This document shows positions 10,943 through 19,151 of a stretch of 64,000 nt of DNA, one piece after another; the stretch's first letter is position 1; each line of letters begins with the position of its first letter. The DNA lies in assembly GCA_902728285.1 (NCBI GenBank), contig CACVBU010000791.1:1-64000 (forward strand). Reading direction: 5' to 3'. This stretch comes from Clytia hemisphaerica (lineage: Eukaryota > Cnidaria > Hydrozoa > Leptothecata > Clytiidae). The notes below the pieces were generated by a model, which was not told the DNA's origin, made no database searches, and worked only from the letters and a program-made list of their open reading frames with translations. A program made the translations under genes and the position numbers.

Positions 10943-12070
10943 TATGTTAAAGCACTTACAAATTTTCTTGGTTAGAGTAAAATTTGATAAAAAATCATTA
11001 ACGATTATCAAAAGCAAAATAGACGGACTAAACCAATTGATGGAGCCTCTTTCCTTATTAATTTCGTTAATTTCGCTAGCGAAAGTATTACGATAGCCTT
11101 TCGCGGCGGCGGCGGTGTCATCGGAAAAAAAATTAGAAAACGAAAGTACTCAATACGGTGGATGAACTCACTAAGTTTAATTTAAACTTGCACGCTCCGT
11201 TTAACCACGGCAATTTTCGCGGGTTTTTTTAAGATTACGTCATTTCTTTCATATTAGCTCATACTAGTTTGGTATTGTGGAGGTAATGATGATCAGCTTC
11301 ATTTTGTCTATTGTATCATTAGCTCCACAGTCTGACGCGTACGGCACCATACTTCTGGAAGGCAAGGAGGAATTTCATATTTAGAAGCGTTTGCAGGTTT
11401 GCATCTGGCATCCATCGATTTTGAGTAAATTCCTTGTGTTACACTCTTCTTAAAGGGAATAGCGCTATACTTATAGTAGGGGTCGGAGTTGCTGGTACTT
11501 CCATGGTATACTCTGAAATACATGCTGATGTCAGCCCGAAAGCTGATTGGCTTAACCGACAGTTAAACGTGGTTTGAGAGTATAGCTAAAACTTTGTTAT
11601 GTTTTCAACAGTAAACGAAAGTGAATGAAGACAAAATGTAAACAAAAAGATTGCAAAGAAGTTTTCGAATAAATTCACAATAGAATGTCTTCATTTAAAA
11701 ATAGAAACACTCGATTTCATTCAAAAGAAAAAGACATTCTTTTTTTCTTTCAGTTTTATGTAAGTCTTTTTGTGTTGTTGTTGAACATTATAGTAAATTA
11801 TATTCACTTTTTTGAATATATTTTTTGGAATAAAGTCACTTTTGGTTTTTGTTATGATCCAGCACTCCTAAATACTCCTCCGTATGGGTGTTTGTGCCAA
11901 TGCTAGATCAGCATTTCATAAATATACCATGCGTCGTTCCCTTTTAAAGCAAAAATTGTTAACTAAGAAATAGTAAGTATAGACTTTCAACTCTGCTTTT
12001 CCAGTTCCACATAGAGTTATTTTTCCAGTGGATCTGTTTAAAGCACCTTTTTTGCCCCTTCACCTAAAAA
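10943..12070. other. non-coding region with one possible small exon
   Basis: Holds a short GGCGGCGGCGG run near 11102 and AT-rich sequence. Apart from the weak exon candidate at 11308-11523 nothing is supported. Confidence 0.4.
11308..11523 (-). CDS. possible isolated exon, unknown protein
   Basis: A 71-residue minus-strand frame preceded by a plausible acceptor (TATTTCAG). The translation is less biased than the surrounding AT-rich frames: four cysteines, DARCKPANASKYEIPPC, then LPEVWCRTRQTVELM. The spacing of C-x-x-R-x-T-V near the end vaguely recalls the start of a PDGF/VEGF cystine-knot, but no donor site is clear before the stop and no partner exon was found. It may be spurious. Confidence 0.2.
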   Translation of the reverse strand: MYFRVYHGSTSNSDPYYKYSAIPFKKSVTQGIYSKSMDARCKPANASKYEIPPCLPEVWCRTRQTVELMIQ

Positions 12071-12130
12071 GTGATTGAGGCATCTTTTCTTTTTTTTTTG
12101 CCACTTTTTTTCAGATTCATTCACTGCACT

Positions 12131-12258
12131 GAATCTGATTGTGGTTTTTTTTCCCGCCCTTCAGATTCAAGGTCGACACTCACCTCTGAATCTGATTGTG
12201 GTTTTTTTTCCCGCCCTTCAGATTCAAGGTCGACACTCACCTCTGAATCTGATTGCGG
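12131..12258. repeat. 57-bp tandem repeat in Helentron leader
   Basis: GAATCTGATTGTGG starts at 12131, 12188 and 12245, giving two full 57-bp units and part of a third. Each unit contains TTTTTTTTCCCGCCC, then TCAGATTCAAGGTCGAC. TCAGATTC and GAATCTGA are inverse complements, so each junction can form a hairpin. Subterminal tandem repeats are common in Helentron-type elements. Confidence 0.8.
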
Positions 12259-12495
12259 CAACCCGTGGCCAGGGCAGGTAAGATCCTGTGCCTGCGACCG
12301 TATCGAGCTTGTGCGATATCGACAGCTCTCAAACAATTCAACTGCATTGTCAGTTCAAATATACAAAGCTGCACTGTCAGCTCTTACCAATATAATTTTG
12401 AAAACAATATATTATTTGATTCTAGATACTTTATAAACAACACTTAACTAGAGATTATTTCAGTCAGAGTAGTTTTTCTGCGTTGTGTTTTAAAG

Positions 12496-13089
12496 ATGAT
12501 ATCTATTGCATTATATCGTGCACGGATAGGAAGTTTTGCTTTTACAGCTCAGAGAAACGTGAAATGTATAGCTAAATCTATTGTTGTTGGTTCTGACCTA
12601 TCCAATAATGCTCTTTTAAAACTATTGAGACCTGTTCGTTTCATAGCACTTTTTACCCTGTTCTGTTTTGCAATCCCAAAGTCCTTTGAGCTAACAGAGC
12701 TTTACACACCTTTAGATTTTCTGCATCTTTCAAAAAATGGAATTTTTGTTCAATATCCCAACAACGTAGTGTACAAAGTGGGAGATCCAAACCTTATTTT
12801 TTTTAAAGCAAATTACACGCTTCTACTATCAGGCGATATAGAACTTAACCCAGGCCCAACTGTTCAAGGTTCATTTCACCAGGGCAATAGTAAATTTGGT
12901 AAGACTGCAGGTATACAATGTTCCTCAAATTGTTTTTTTGCTATTTGCTATGCTCAGTTAAGAAAATTATCCCTTTGGAAGACTCATGATTTGGATTACG
13001 TTTTAGATCAAGGCGATTTGAATTTCAAAAGTTGGGAATCACAGGACAGTCTCCATTTGTTGAAGAGTTTTCTAAGACAATTGACATAG
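12496..13089 (+). pseudogene. Helentron ORF1: 2A-like motif and cysteine protease N-terminal half
   Basis: A 197-residue frame. Residues 1-110 include a hydrophobic stretch (FIALFTLFCFAIP, near residue 50). Residues 113-121 read GDIELNPGP, the conserved core of 2A-like ribosome-skipping peptides, preceded by LLLS as in many known 2A sequences. Skipping would separate G120 from P121 and release the downstream part as its own protein. After it comes a cysteine-peptidase-like start: QGNSKFG, then AGIQCSSNCFFAI with candidate catalytic C142. This resembles the peptidase family with a QC-x2-N motif seen in some large DNA virus tegument proteins and in Helentrons. The frame fails near 13045; the domain continues in other frames. 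Confidence 0.7.
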
Positions 13090-13204
13090 GAGGTAGCACT
13101 TGTGCACTGAATTTCAACATTTTTGAAGGCTATTTTGAGACTGGTAATATTTCAGTAATTTTGTTCAGGAGGAACTCTTATTACAACATTCTGGTGCAGT
13201 TTTA

Positions 13205-15073
13205 GTGATAGCTGGAAATTGCTTAGCTGTGATGCACTATAACAAAAATTACTTTTTTTTTGACTCGCATAGCAGAGACTCTGAAGGCCATCAAGTTGAA
13301 GGCGGTATTGGAACTTCAGTTCTTTTAAAGTTTGACAACTTACAAGAAATTAAACAGTATATAAGATCTGAGTATAAGAACATAAATCTTTTCAATATCA
13401 TTTATCTCAAAACTGATTTTCATGATCAGGAAAGTATAAAAAGTACTGTATCAAGGCAATTGTCACGCAGACAAAAAAATTGTTCACATAAGAGATCAGT
13501 TGAAAAGATTAAAGGTACTGATCAATATAAAGATTTATTGGAAAAACAAAACGCTGCTCAGAAAAGATCACGTGAAAAAATCCAAGGCACGGATAAGCAT
13601 GAACAGGTAAAGAAGAACAAACGTAAGCATCGGGAATTAAATCAAGGATCAGAAAAACATGAGCAAGAAAAAGAACTAAAACGTAAGCATCGGGAATTAA
13701 ATAAAGGATCAGAAAAACATGATCAAGAAAAAGAACTAAAACGTAAGCATCGGGAATTAAATAAAGGATCAGAAAAACATGAGCAAGAAAAAGAACTAAA
13801 ACGTAGGCATCGGGAATTAAATAAAGGATCAGAAAAACATGAGGAAGAAAAAGAAAAAAAGCGTAAAGTCTATAAAGCTAACAAGAAACTTAATGTAGGA
13901 AAAAGGGTTGACAACTTCAGGCAGAAAAAACATGAGGGCCCTTCTTACATCTGTGTAATGTGTAACCGCTGTATGTTTAAAAAATCTGTGTTTGGTTTTG
14001 ATGAACAAAAGTTCTCATCGATCAACTTTGAAGAAATAGAAAATTTTAATCCTGTCACCTCGTTTGATGGTAATTTCTACGTATGCACAACCTGTCATAG
14101 AAAATTAATGAAGGGAGAAATCCCATGCCAGTCTGTTACTAACAAGCTTCAAATTTTTAATCTCCCAGATAATCTAAATGATATACGAAAACTGGAAAGA
14201 ATTTTAGTGGCTCAAAGAATTTTATTTTCTAAAGTTATGATAATGCGTAAAGGAGAATTCCCTAAATTACAAGGTGCAATATGCAATGTTCCCATTGAAA
14301 CACCAGGTGTATGCAAAGTACTTCCTAGAGGAAGTGATAGTAGTGGGGTAATAAATGTTGAATTAAAAAGAAAGATATCCTACAAAAACCCTGTTATTTC
14401 GCAGCAAGTAAGACGACAAAAAGTTTTTGAAACTTTGGACTTTTTAGTGAATAATAATCCTTTGTATCATGATATACATATTGATATGTCAATCATCGAC
14501 CAAGTAACTAATGATGAATATGTTGAAAGGGTTTTATCAAATAATGATTCCGTATCAAGTGCTTCTTCCAATGATATAAGATTTGTAGATGATACAACAG
14601 TTACTTTAATTAAGCCTTTTGAAGAGCAATTAGAGAATGAATTTGATTCTGATGATCCACTCAGTGCGTATCGGACACCAACATGTGAAACAGTTATTGT
14701 ATCAGAAGTGCCAAACATTATTTTAGATGATGAAAATGCAATTTTAGCTCCAGGTGAAGGTCAAATCCCCAATTCATTAACACAAGATGAGTTCTGTGAA
14801 GAGCTAGCCCATCCTCATCTTTTTCCTACTGGGAAATTTGGTTATAACGTAGAGCGAGATATAAAATTGTCGCCAACAAAGTACTTTAATCAGCGTCTTT
14901 TAAATTACACTCAAAAGTTTGCTTCGGATTCAGATTACATTTTTTTTGCTCACAAAACTTTACTACAGCTTAACCTTAGAAGTAAGATCAATATCGCAAT
15001 GAGAATTTCAAATTCCAACTTGACTGCGGGACTATTAGCTAATAATTTAATGATACAATTCAAAATTGTGTAG
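13205..15073 (+). pseudogene. Helentron protein: protease C-terminal half, zinc-finger region, Rep N-terminal part
   Basis: A 622-residue frame. It starts within the protease: coding resemblance extends upstream to about 13170 (HSGAVLVIAGN). The motif FFFDSHSRD, with the histidine codon at 13268, gives the candidate catalytic histidine, followed by a GGIGTSVLLKF segment. Next is a basic, highly charged region with four 20-residue repeats (13621-13860). Then comes a zinc-binding segment (CVMCNRC ... CTTCHRKL ... IPC), an acidic linker, and AHPHLFPTGKFG, which resembles the Helitron-like N-terminal domain before Rep. The start shown is GTG and is not a real initiator. A one-base shift near 15055 joins it to the next frame. 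Confidence 0.75.
13621..13860 (+). repeat. 60-bp in-frame tandem repeat, four units
   Basis: Four consecutive 60-bp units, each starting CGTAAGCATCGGGAATTAAA (third-position variants allowed), encode a 20-residue charged unit of the form RKHRELNKGSEKHEQEKELK. Units differ at only a few bases, so they arose recently or are being homogenised. The charge pattern predicts a long helix or coiled coil. Confidence 0.9.
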
Positions 15074-15096
15074 CATCTGATAATGCATACAAGTTT

Positions 15097-18000
15097 ATGA
15101 GTACTATAAAAGGAACCCCTGCATACTGGCAACATATGTTATCTGATGTTCTTGCAATGGTTAAACAACTTGGTGTCCCAACATACTTTATGACTCTCTC
15201 TTGTGCAGATTTACGGTGGGAGGAATTTGTTACCATTATCAGACAATTAAGCGGGGATGCTGATACTGATCATGAACTTCTTGATTACCAATCTAGATGT
15301 GCCCTACTTAATAGCAATCCTATTGTGCTTGTGCGTCAATATCAATATAGAAAAGAGTTGTTTTTCAAAGAGATAATAATGGATGGCCAACTTGGAAAAA
15401 TTACATACTATGCTCTCAGAGTAGAATTTACTTTCAGGGGTAGTCCACATGATCATTGTTTGCTTTGGGCTAAAGATGTCCCAAAACTTGAAGATGGAAA
15501 AGAAAAGTATATTGAACACATAGATAGTGTTATTTCTGCTAATGTTCCTGATAGGGAAGAAAGTCCTGAATTATGGAATTTAGTCACTAAGTATCAAATA
15601 CACTCCCATTCTAGAACGTGTAGTAAATATCGCAAAAATGAATGCCGATTTCAATTTGGAAAACTTTTCTGCAAGTGCACTATTTTGTCTGAACCGCTTC
15701 CTGAAGGGTTACCTGAAACTGAAAAACATGATATTTTGGTTGCTAGAAATAATGTGATCCAAACTGTTCAAGAGTATATAGATACAAATTTGCATCCTAA
15801 AAAGAGAAACATTCTGGATCCTGATAAGCCCGAGTATATTGAAATTGGATCTATTGATACAATTTTGGATTCTTTAGGGTTAAATTATGAAACGTACGAA
15901 TATTACTTATCAATCTCACCAGACAAAGATCAGCATTTGTTTCTAAAACGTGACCCATATTCTTGTTTTGTCAACAATTATTTTGCAGAAGGCCTCCTAG
16001 CATGGGAGGCCAATATCGATATTCAGCCAGTTTTTAATGCATACAAGGCAGTTACATACATGTGTGCCTATTTTTCAAAAAGTGAAGATAAGTGTTCAAC
16101 TGCAATGCAAGAAGCATTAAAACAGGCCAAAGATTCAAATGACAGCCAGTTTGAGAAAATGTCTAAAATTGCCAAAGTTTACAATTCTAATAGAGAATGC
16201 TCAATCCAGGAAGCAGTTTACTTAACAATGCCTGAACTGTGGCTTAGAAAATGCTTTCCTGCTATTTCATTTGTTAACACTAACTTACCTGATCAAAGGT
16301 ACAGAATTTTCAAGTCAAAAGAAGAAATTGAGGAATTGCCTGAGGATTCTGATGATCTTTTCAAACGAAATATGTTAAACAGATATATTGACCGCCCAAA
16401 CACGGGGCAATTCAATACTATGTGTTATGCCACATTCTGTGCAAACTATACATTAGACACAAAAAAAAATACAAATGATGAAAATGATTGGCAGCCTACT
16501 GTATTAGATGACTCAACAAGTGCAGTGAATCATCAAGAACCCCAAACACTTCCAAAATCAGCCAAATTACTCAACAGTAAGGAAAAACTTAAGCTTCGTA
16601 AAGTTCCAAAAGTTTTGAGGTACTACACTCCTAACAAAAACAAACATCCAGAAAAATTTTCCCACCATATTCTAATGTTGTTTTACCCATTTAGATCAGA
16701 AGAGAATGATTTGAAACTTGATGGCTCATATGTGTTGAAGCTCAATTTAGATGAAGTCAATGCAGTTGTTAACGAGAACAAGCAAATTTTTGAACCTGAT
16801 GGTCATCTTGTTGATTTAGTACTTCAAAACTATCGCAATGACCTTATGCATAATCAAGATGCCTTTGCTCAACAAGAAAATGATGAAGTACAAGACCTAA
16901 TGAGCAACTCATCAGACAGTGAAAATGATGATGAAAGTCATGATATTGAACAAAATTTTGCACCATTTACTCAAACAGTCCATGGCTTGCAAACTGATGA
17001 CCAAATCAATACCCATATAAGATCTTTAAATTCTAAGCAAAGAGATATTTTTGATATAGTACTAAGTTGGGGAAAAATGTATGTGCAAAATTCCAAGTCC
17101 AATAATCCTGTACTACTAGAACCATTGAGAATATTTTTAACAGGTGGTGCGGGCGTAGGAAAATCTCACTTAATTAAATGTATTTACAATTGTTTGTCAA
17201 AAGTCCTAGCATATAAAAGTGATGAGCTAGAGAAGCCACGTATTATTAAATTGGCCCCAACTGGAATAGCAGCTATCAATATATCTGGCACCACAGTACA
17301 CACAGGATTGAGTATTCCAGTTGGAAAATTCAGAAATATGGCTGACAAACAAAGGACTGCCATTAGAAATAAATTGCATCATGTAAAGTTGATAATAATT
17401 GATGAAATATCTATGATTTCTTCGCAACAGCTTTTGAACATCCATACAAGATTATGTGAAATTTTTGGTGTAAATGACAACACACCATTTGCAGGGAAAA
17501 GTATCATTGTTTGTGGAGACCTCTTTCAATTACCTCCAATTTTTCAAAGTCCAGTATTTTCAACTGAGGGACCTATTATTGGTGCATTCAAATTATGGCA
17601 CCTATTCAAACTAGCTGAATTAGATGAGATTATGCGTCAAAAGGATGACTCTGACTTCATTGATCTCTTGAACAATGTAAGAGTAGGTGAATTGAATAGT
17701 AATGATGAAAGTATGATTAAATCTAGACTGATAACACGAGAACACCCTGATTATCCAATAGAATCATTGCATTTGTTTGCAGAAAATGCTTCAGTCCATC
17801 TTCACAATATTCAAAGATTAGATACTCTGCCCTCGGAAACAATAAATGTAGAAGCTATGGACGTTTATCCAAGGGATTTTACTGAATCTCAAATTACCAA
17901 GGTTAAAAACCTGCCACTTAACGATACAGGTGGCTTATCAGTTCTATTTGATTTGAAAATATGTGCAAGAGTAATGCTAATTAGTAATATTGATATAGAG

Positions 18001-18243
18001 GATAGGTTGATCAATGGTCAACTTGGAACCGTCACTGAGGTAAAATTCAGAAACAATAAAGCAGAGCTAATTTATGTTAAACTAGACGATAAGACGGCTG
18101 GAATAAAAGCTCAAAGTAAAGACCAATATGCTAAGGCCACTGAAACTGTTCCCATTGAAAAGAGTGAGGTAAATTTTCCCTTTGACAAAAAAACCCATAC
18201 ACTTCACCTATCATTTCTCGGACACAATTTCCTCTTAAGCTAG
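15097..18243 (+). CDS. Helentron Rep-helicase
   Basis: A 1048-residue frame. The Rep HUH motif is RGSPHDHCLLW with H118 and H120 coordinating metal. A tyrosine-containing motif TYMCAYFSKSE near residue 325 is the likely nicking site. After an acidic linker comes the PIF1-like helicase: Walker A GGAGVGKS at residues 683-690, LAPTGIAAINISGTTVH, Walker B IIDEISMIS around residue 769, and GDLFQLPPI. The protein would nick, unwind and transfer a single strand during rolling-circle transposition. The methionine shown is not the natural start: homologous sequence continues upstream (about 15060) in this frame after a shift. The C-terminal helicase motifs continue at 18258 after another shift near 18225. 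Confidence 0.85.
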   Translation: MSTIKGTPAYWQHMLSDVLAMVKQLGVPTYFMTLSCADLRWEEFVTIIRQLSGDADTDHELLDYQSRCALLNSNPIVLVRQYQYRKELFFKEIIMDGQLGKITYYALRVEFTFRGSPHDHCLLWAKDVPKLEDGKEKYIEHIDSVISANVPDREESPELWNLVTKYQIHSHSRTCSKYRKNECRFQFGKLFCKCTILSEPLPEGLPETEKHDILVARNNVIQTVQEYIDTNLHPKKRNILDPDKPEYIEIGSIDTILDSLGLNYETYEYYLSISPDKDQHLFLKRDPYSCFVNNYFAEGLLAWEANIDIQPVFNAYKAVTYMCAYFSKSEDKCSTAMQEALKQAKDSNDSQFEKMSKIAKVYNSNRECSIQEAVYLTMPELWLRKCFPAISFVNTNLPDQRYRIFKSKEEIEELPEDSDDLFKRNMLNRYIDRPNTGQFNTMCYATFCANYTLDTKKNTNDENDWQPTVLDDSTSAVNHQEPQTLPKSAKLLNSKEKLKLRKVPKVLRYYTPNKNKHPEKFSHHILMLFYPFRSEENDLKLDGSYVLKLNLDEVNAVVNENKQIFEPDGHLVDLVLQNYRNDLMHNQDAFAQQENDEVQDLMSNSSDSENDDESHDIEQNFAPFTQTVHGLQTDDQINTHIRSLNSKQRDIFDIVLSWGKMYVQNSKSNNPVLLEPLRIFLTGGAGVGKSHLIKCIYNCLSKVLAYKSDELEKPRIIKLAPTGIAAINISGTTVHTGLSIPVGKFRNMADKQRTAIRNKLHHVKLIIIDEISMISSQQLLNIHTRLCEIFGVNDNTPFAGKSIIVCGDLFQLPPIFQSPVFSTEGPIIGAFKLWHLFKLAELDEIMRQKDDSDFIDLLNNVRVGELNSNDESMIKSRLITREHPDYPIESLHLFAENASVHLHNIQRLDTLPSETINVEAMDVYPRDFTESQITKVKNLPLNDTGGLSVLFDLKICARVMLISNIDIEDRLINGQLGTVTEVKFRNNKAELIYVKLDDKTAGIKAQSKDQYAKATETVPIEKSEVNFPFDKKTHTLHLSFLGHNFLLS

Positions 18244-18257
18244 CTTATGCTTGTACA

Positions 18258-19151
18258 GTGCACAAAGTTCAAGGATTGACTTTGGATTCAGTAGTCGTTA
18301 GTTTTGACCTTGCAAGGCAAAGAAAGTTCAATGCTGGTCAAATGTATGTTGCAATGAGCAGAGTGAAAAATTTAAATGGTTTGTACTTTACTGGTCAATA
18401 TCGACGTAGTGCTTTTGTCTGTAGTGATAAAGTTAGTGAAGAATACACACGATTGCGTCAGAACAAAGTTGAAAGAGTTGCAGATATTATGAGGTGCAGT
18501 TCTAATTTAAATGTTTGCCTATTGAATGTAAGATCTTTAAAACGACATGCAGTTGATATTCAAAAGGACAGATTTTTGTATGAAAATGATTTGTTATGTC
18601 TGACAGAGACACAGATGAGTTATGAGCATTCTGAGGAAGACAAACAAAGTATTCATGAAAAACTTCCTTATTATATTCTTAGTCATAATATTGACCAGCA
18701 TAAATTCAACAGTGTTACTGTCTGTCATTCTCCTTCTTTTATTGACATTGATGAGTATGATCATTCATCATGCTTTTCTCTTGTAAAATTTAGAAAAGCT
18801 GAATTTACTGAAAAGGAATTTTGTGTTTTGGTTCTCTATAAAAGTTCAAGAATTCAACGTGATGTGTTCTGTTACAATCTTGCTCAATTTATTGAAAGAT
18901 ACACAATTGATATCATTTTAGGAGACTTCAACATGGACGGCTTTGAAATGGAGCATGATCAATTGTTGGCTGACATTCTCCAAGATTATGATTTAGTTCC
19001 GAACTTTCCAACACATATCGATGGGAAAATGCTTGATCAAATTTGGACACATAAGGAATTGGTGCACGAGTATGGTATTGAAGTTATTCGTAAATGTGTG
19101 AACTTATCCGATCATGATGGAATCAAATTATCGCTGACTTTGCTAGCTTAG
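18258..19151 (+). CDS. Helentron helicase C-terminus and endonuclease domain
   Basis: A 297-residue frame continuing the helicase. HKVQGLTLDSVVVSF and YVAMSRVKNLNGLYF are the last PIF1 motifs; the join reaches back to about 18230. From about residue 84 an exonuclease-endonuclease-phosphatase fold follows, with CLTETQ (catalytic glutamate), GDFN at residues 222-225 and SDHDGIKL near residue 284. All three catalytic blocks are intact. This domain is related to those of non-LTR retrotransposons and is diagnostic for Helentrons, where it may help choose or cut target DNA. The frame ends cleanly at a TAG. Confidence 0.85.
   Translation: MHKVQGLTLDSVVVSFDLARQRKFNAGQMYVAMSRVKNLNGLYFTGQYRRSAFVCSDKVSEEYTRLRQNKVERVADIMRCSSNLNVCLLNVRSLKRHAVDIQKDRFLYENDLLCLTETQMSYEHSEEDKQSIHEKLPYYILSHNIDQHKFNSVTVCHSPSFIDIDEYDHSSCFSLVKFRKAEFTEKEFCVLVLYKSSRIQRDVFCYNLAQFIERYTIDIILGDFNMDGFEMEHDQLLADILQDYDLVPNFPTHIDGKMLDQIWTHKELVHEYGIEVIRKCVNLSDHDGIKLSLTLLA

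Larger units (their letters stand above)
12111..19151 (+). mobile_element. Helentron (Helitron2-type rolling-circle transposon), frame-broken
   Basis: In order: a tandem repeat leader, an ORF with a 2A-like motif and a cysteine-protease-like domain, a zinc-finger segment with charged 20-residue repeats, a HUH Rep domain, a PIF1-family helicase, and a C-terminal apurinic-type endonuclease. Rep plus helicase defines Helitrons, and the endonuclease fused after the helicase is the mark of Helentrons. Frame changes near 13045, 13190, 15055 and 18225 split what should be one or two long proteins. I could not define the terminal ends: the left limit is set at the tandem repeat and the right at the stop codon. 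A GC-rich stretch (CCCGGCGGG) follows at about 19170. Confidence 0.85.

Noticed and set aside
12071-12447. Overlapping short frames with ESDCGFFSRPSDSR repeats on both strands
   Set aside because: They arise from the 57-bp tandem repeat, where 57 is a multiple of three; no independent coding evidence.
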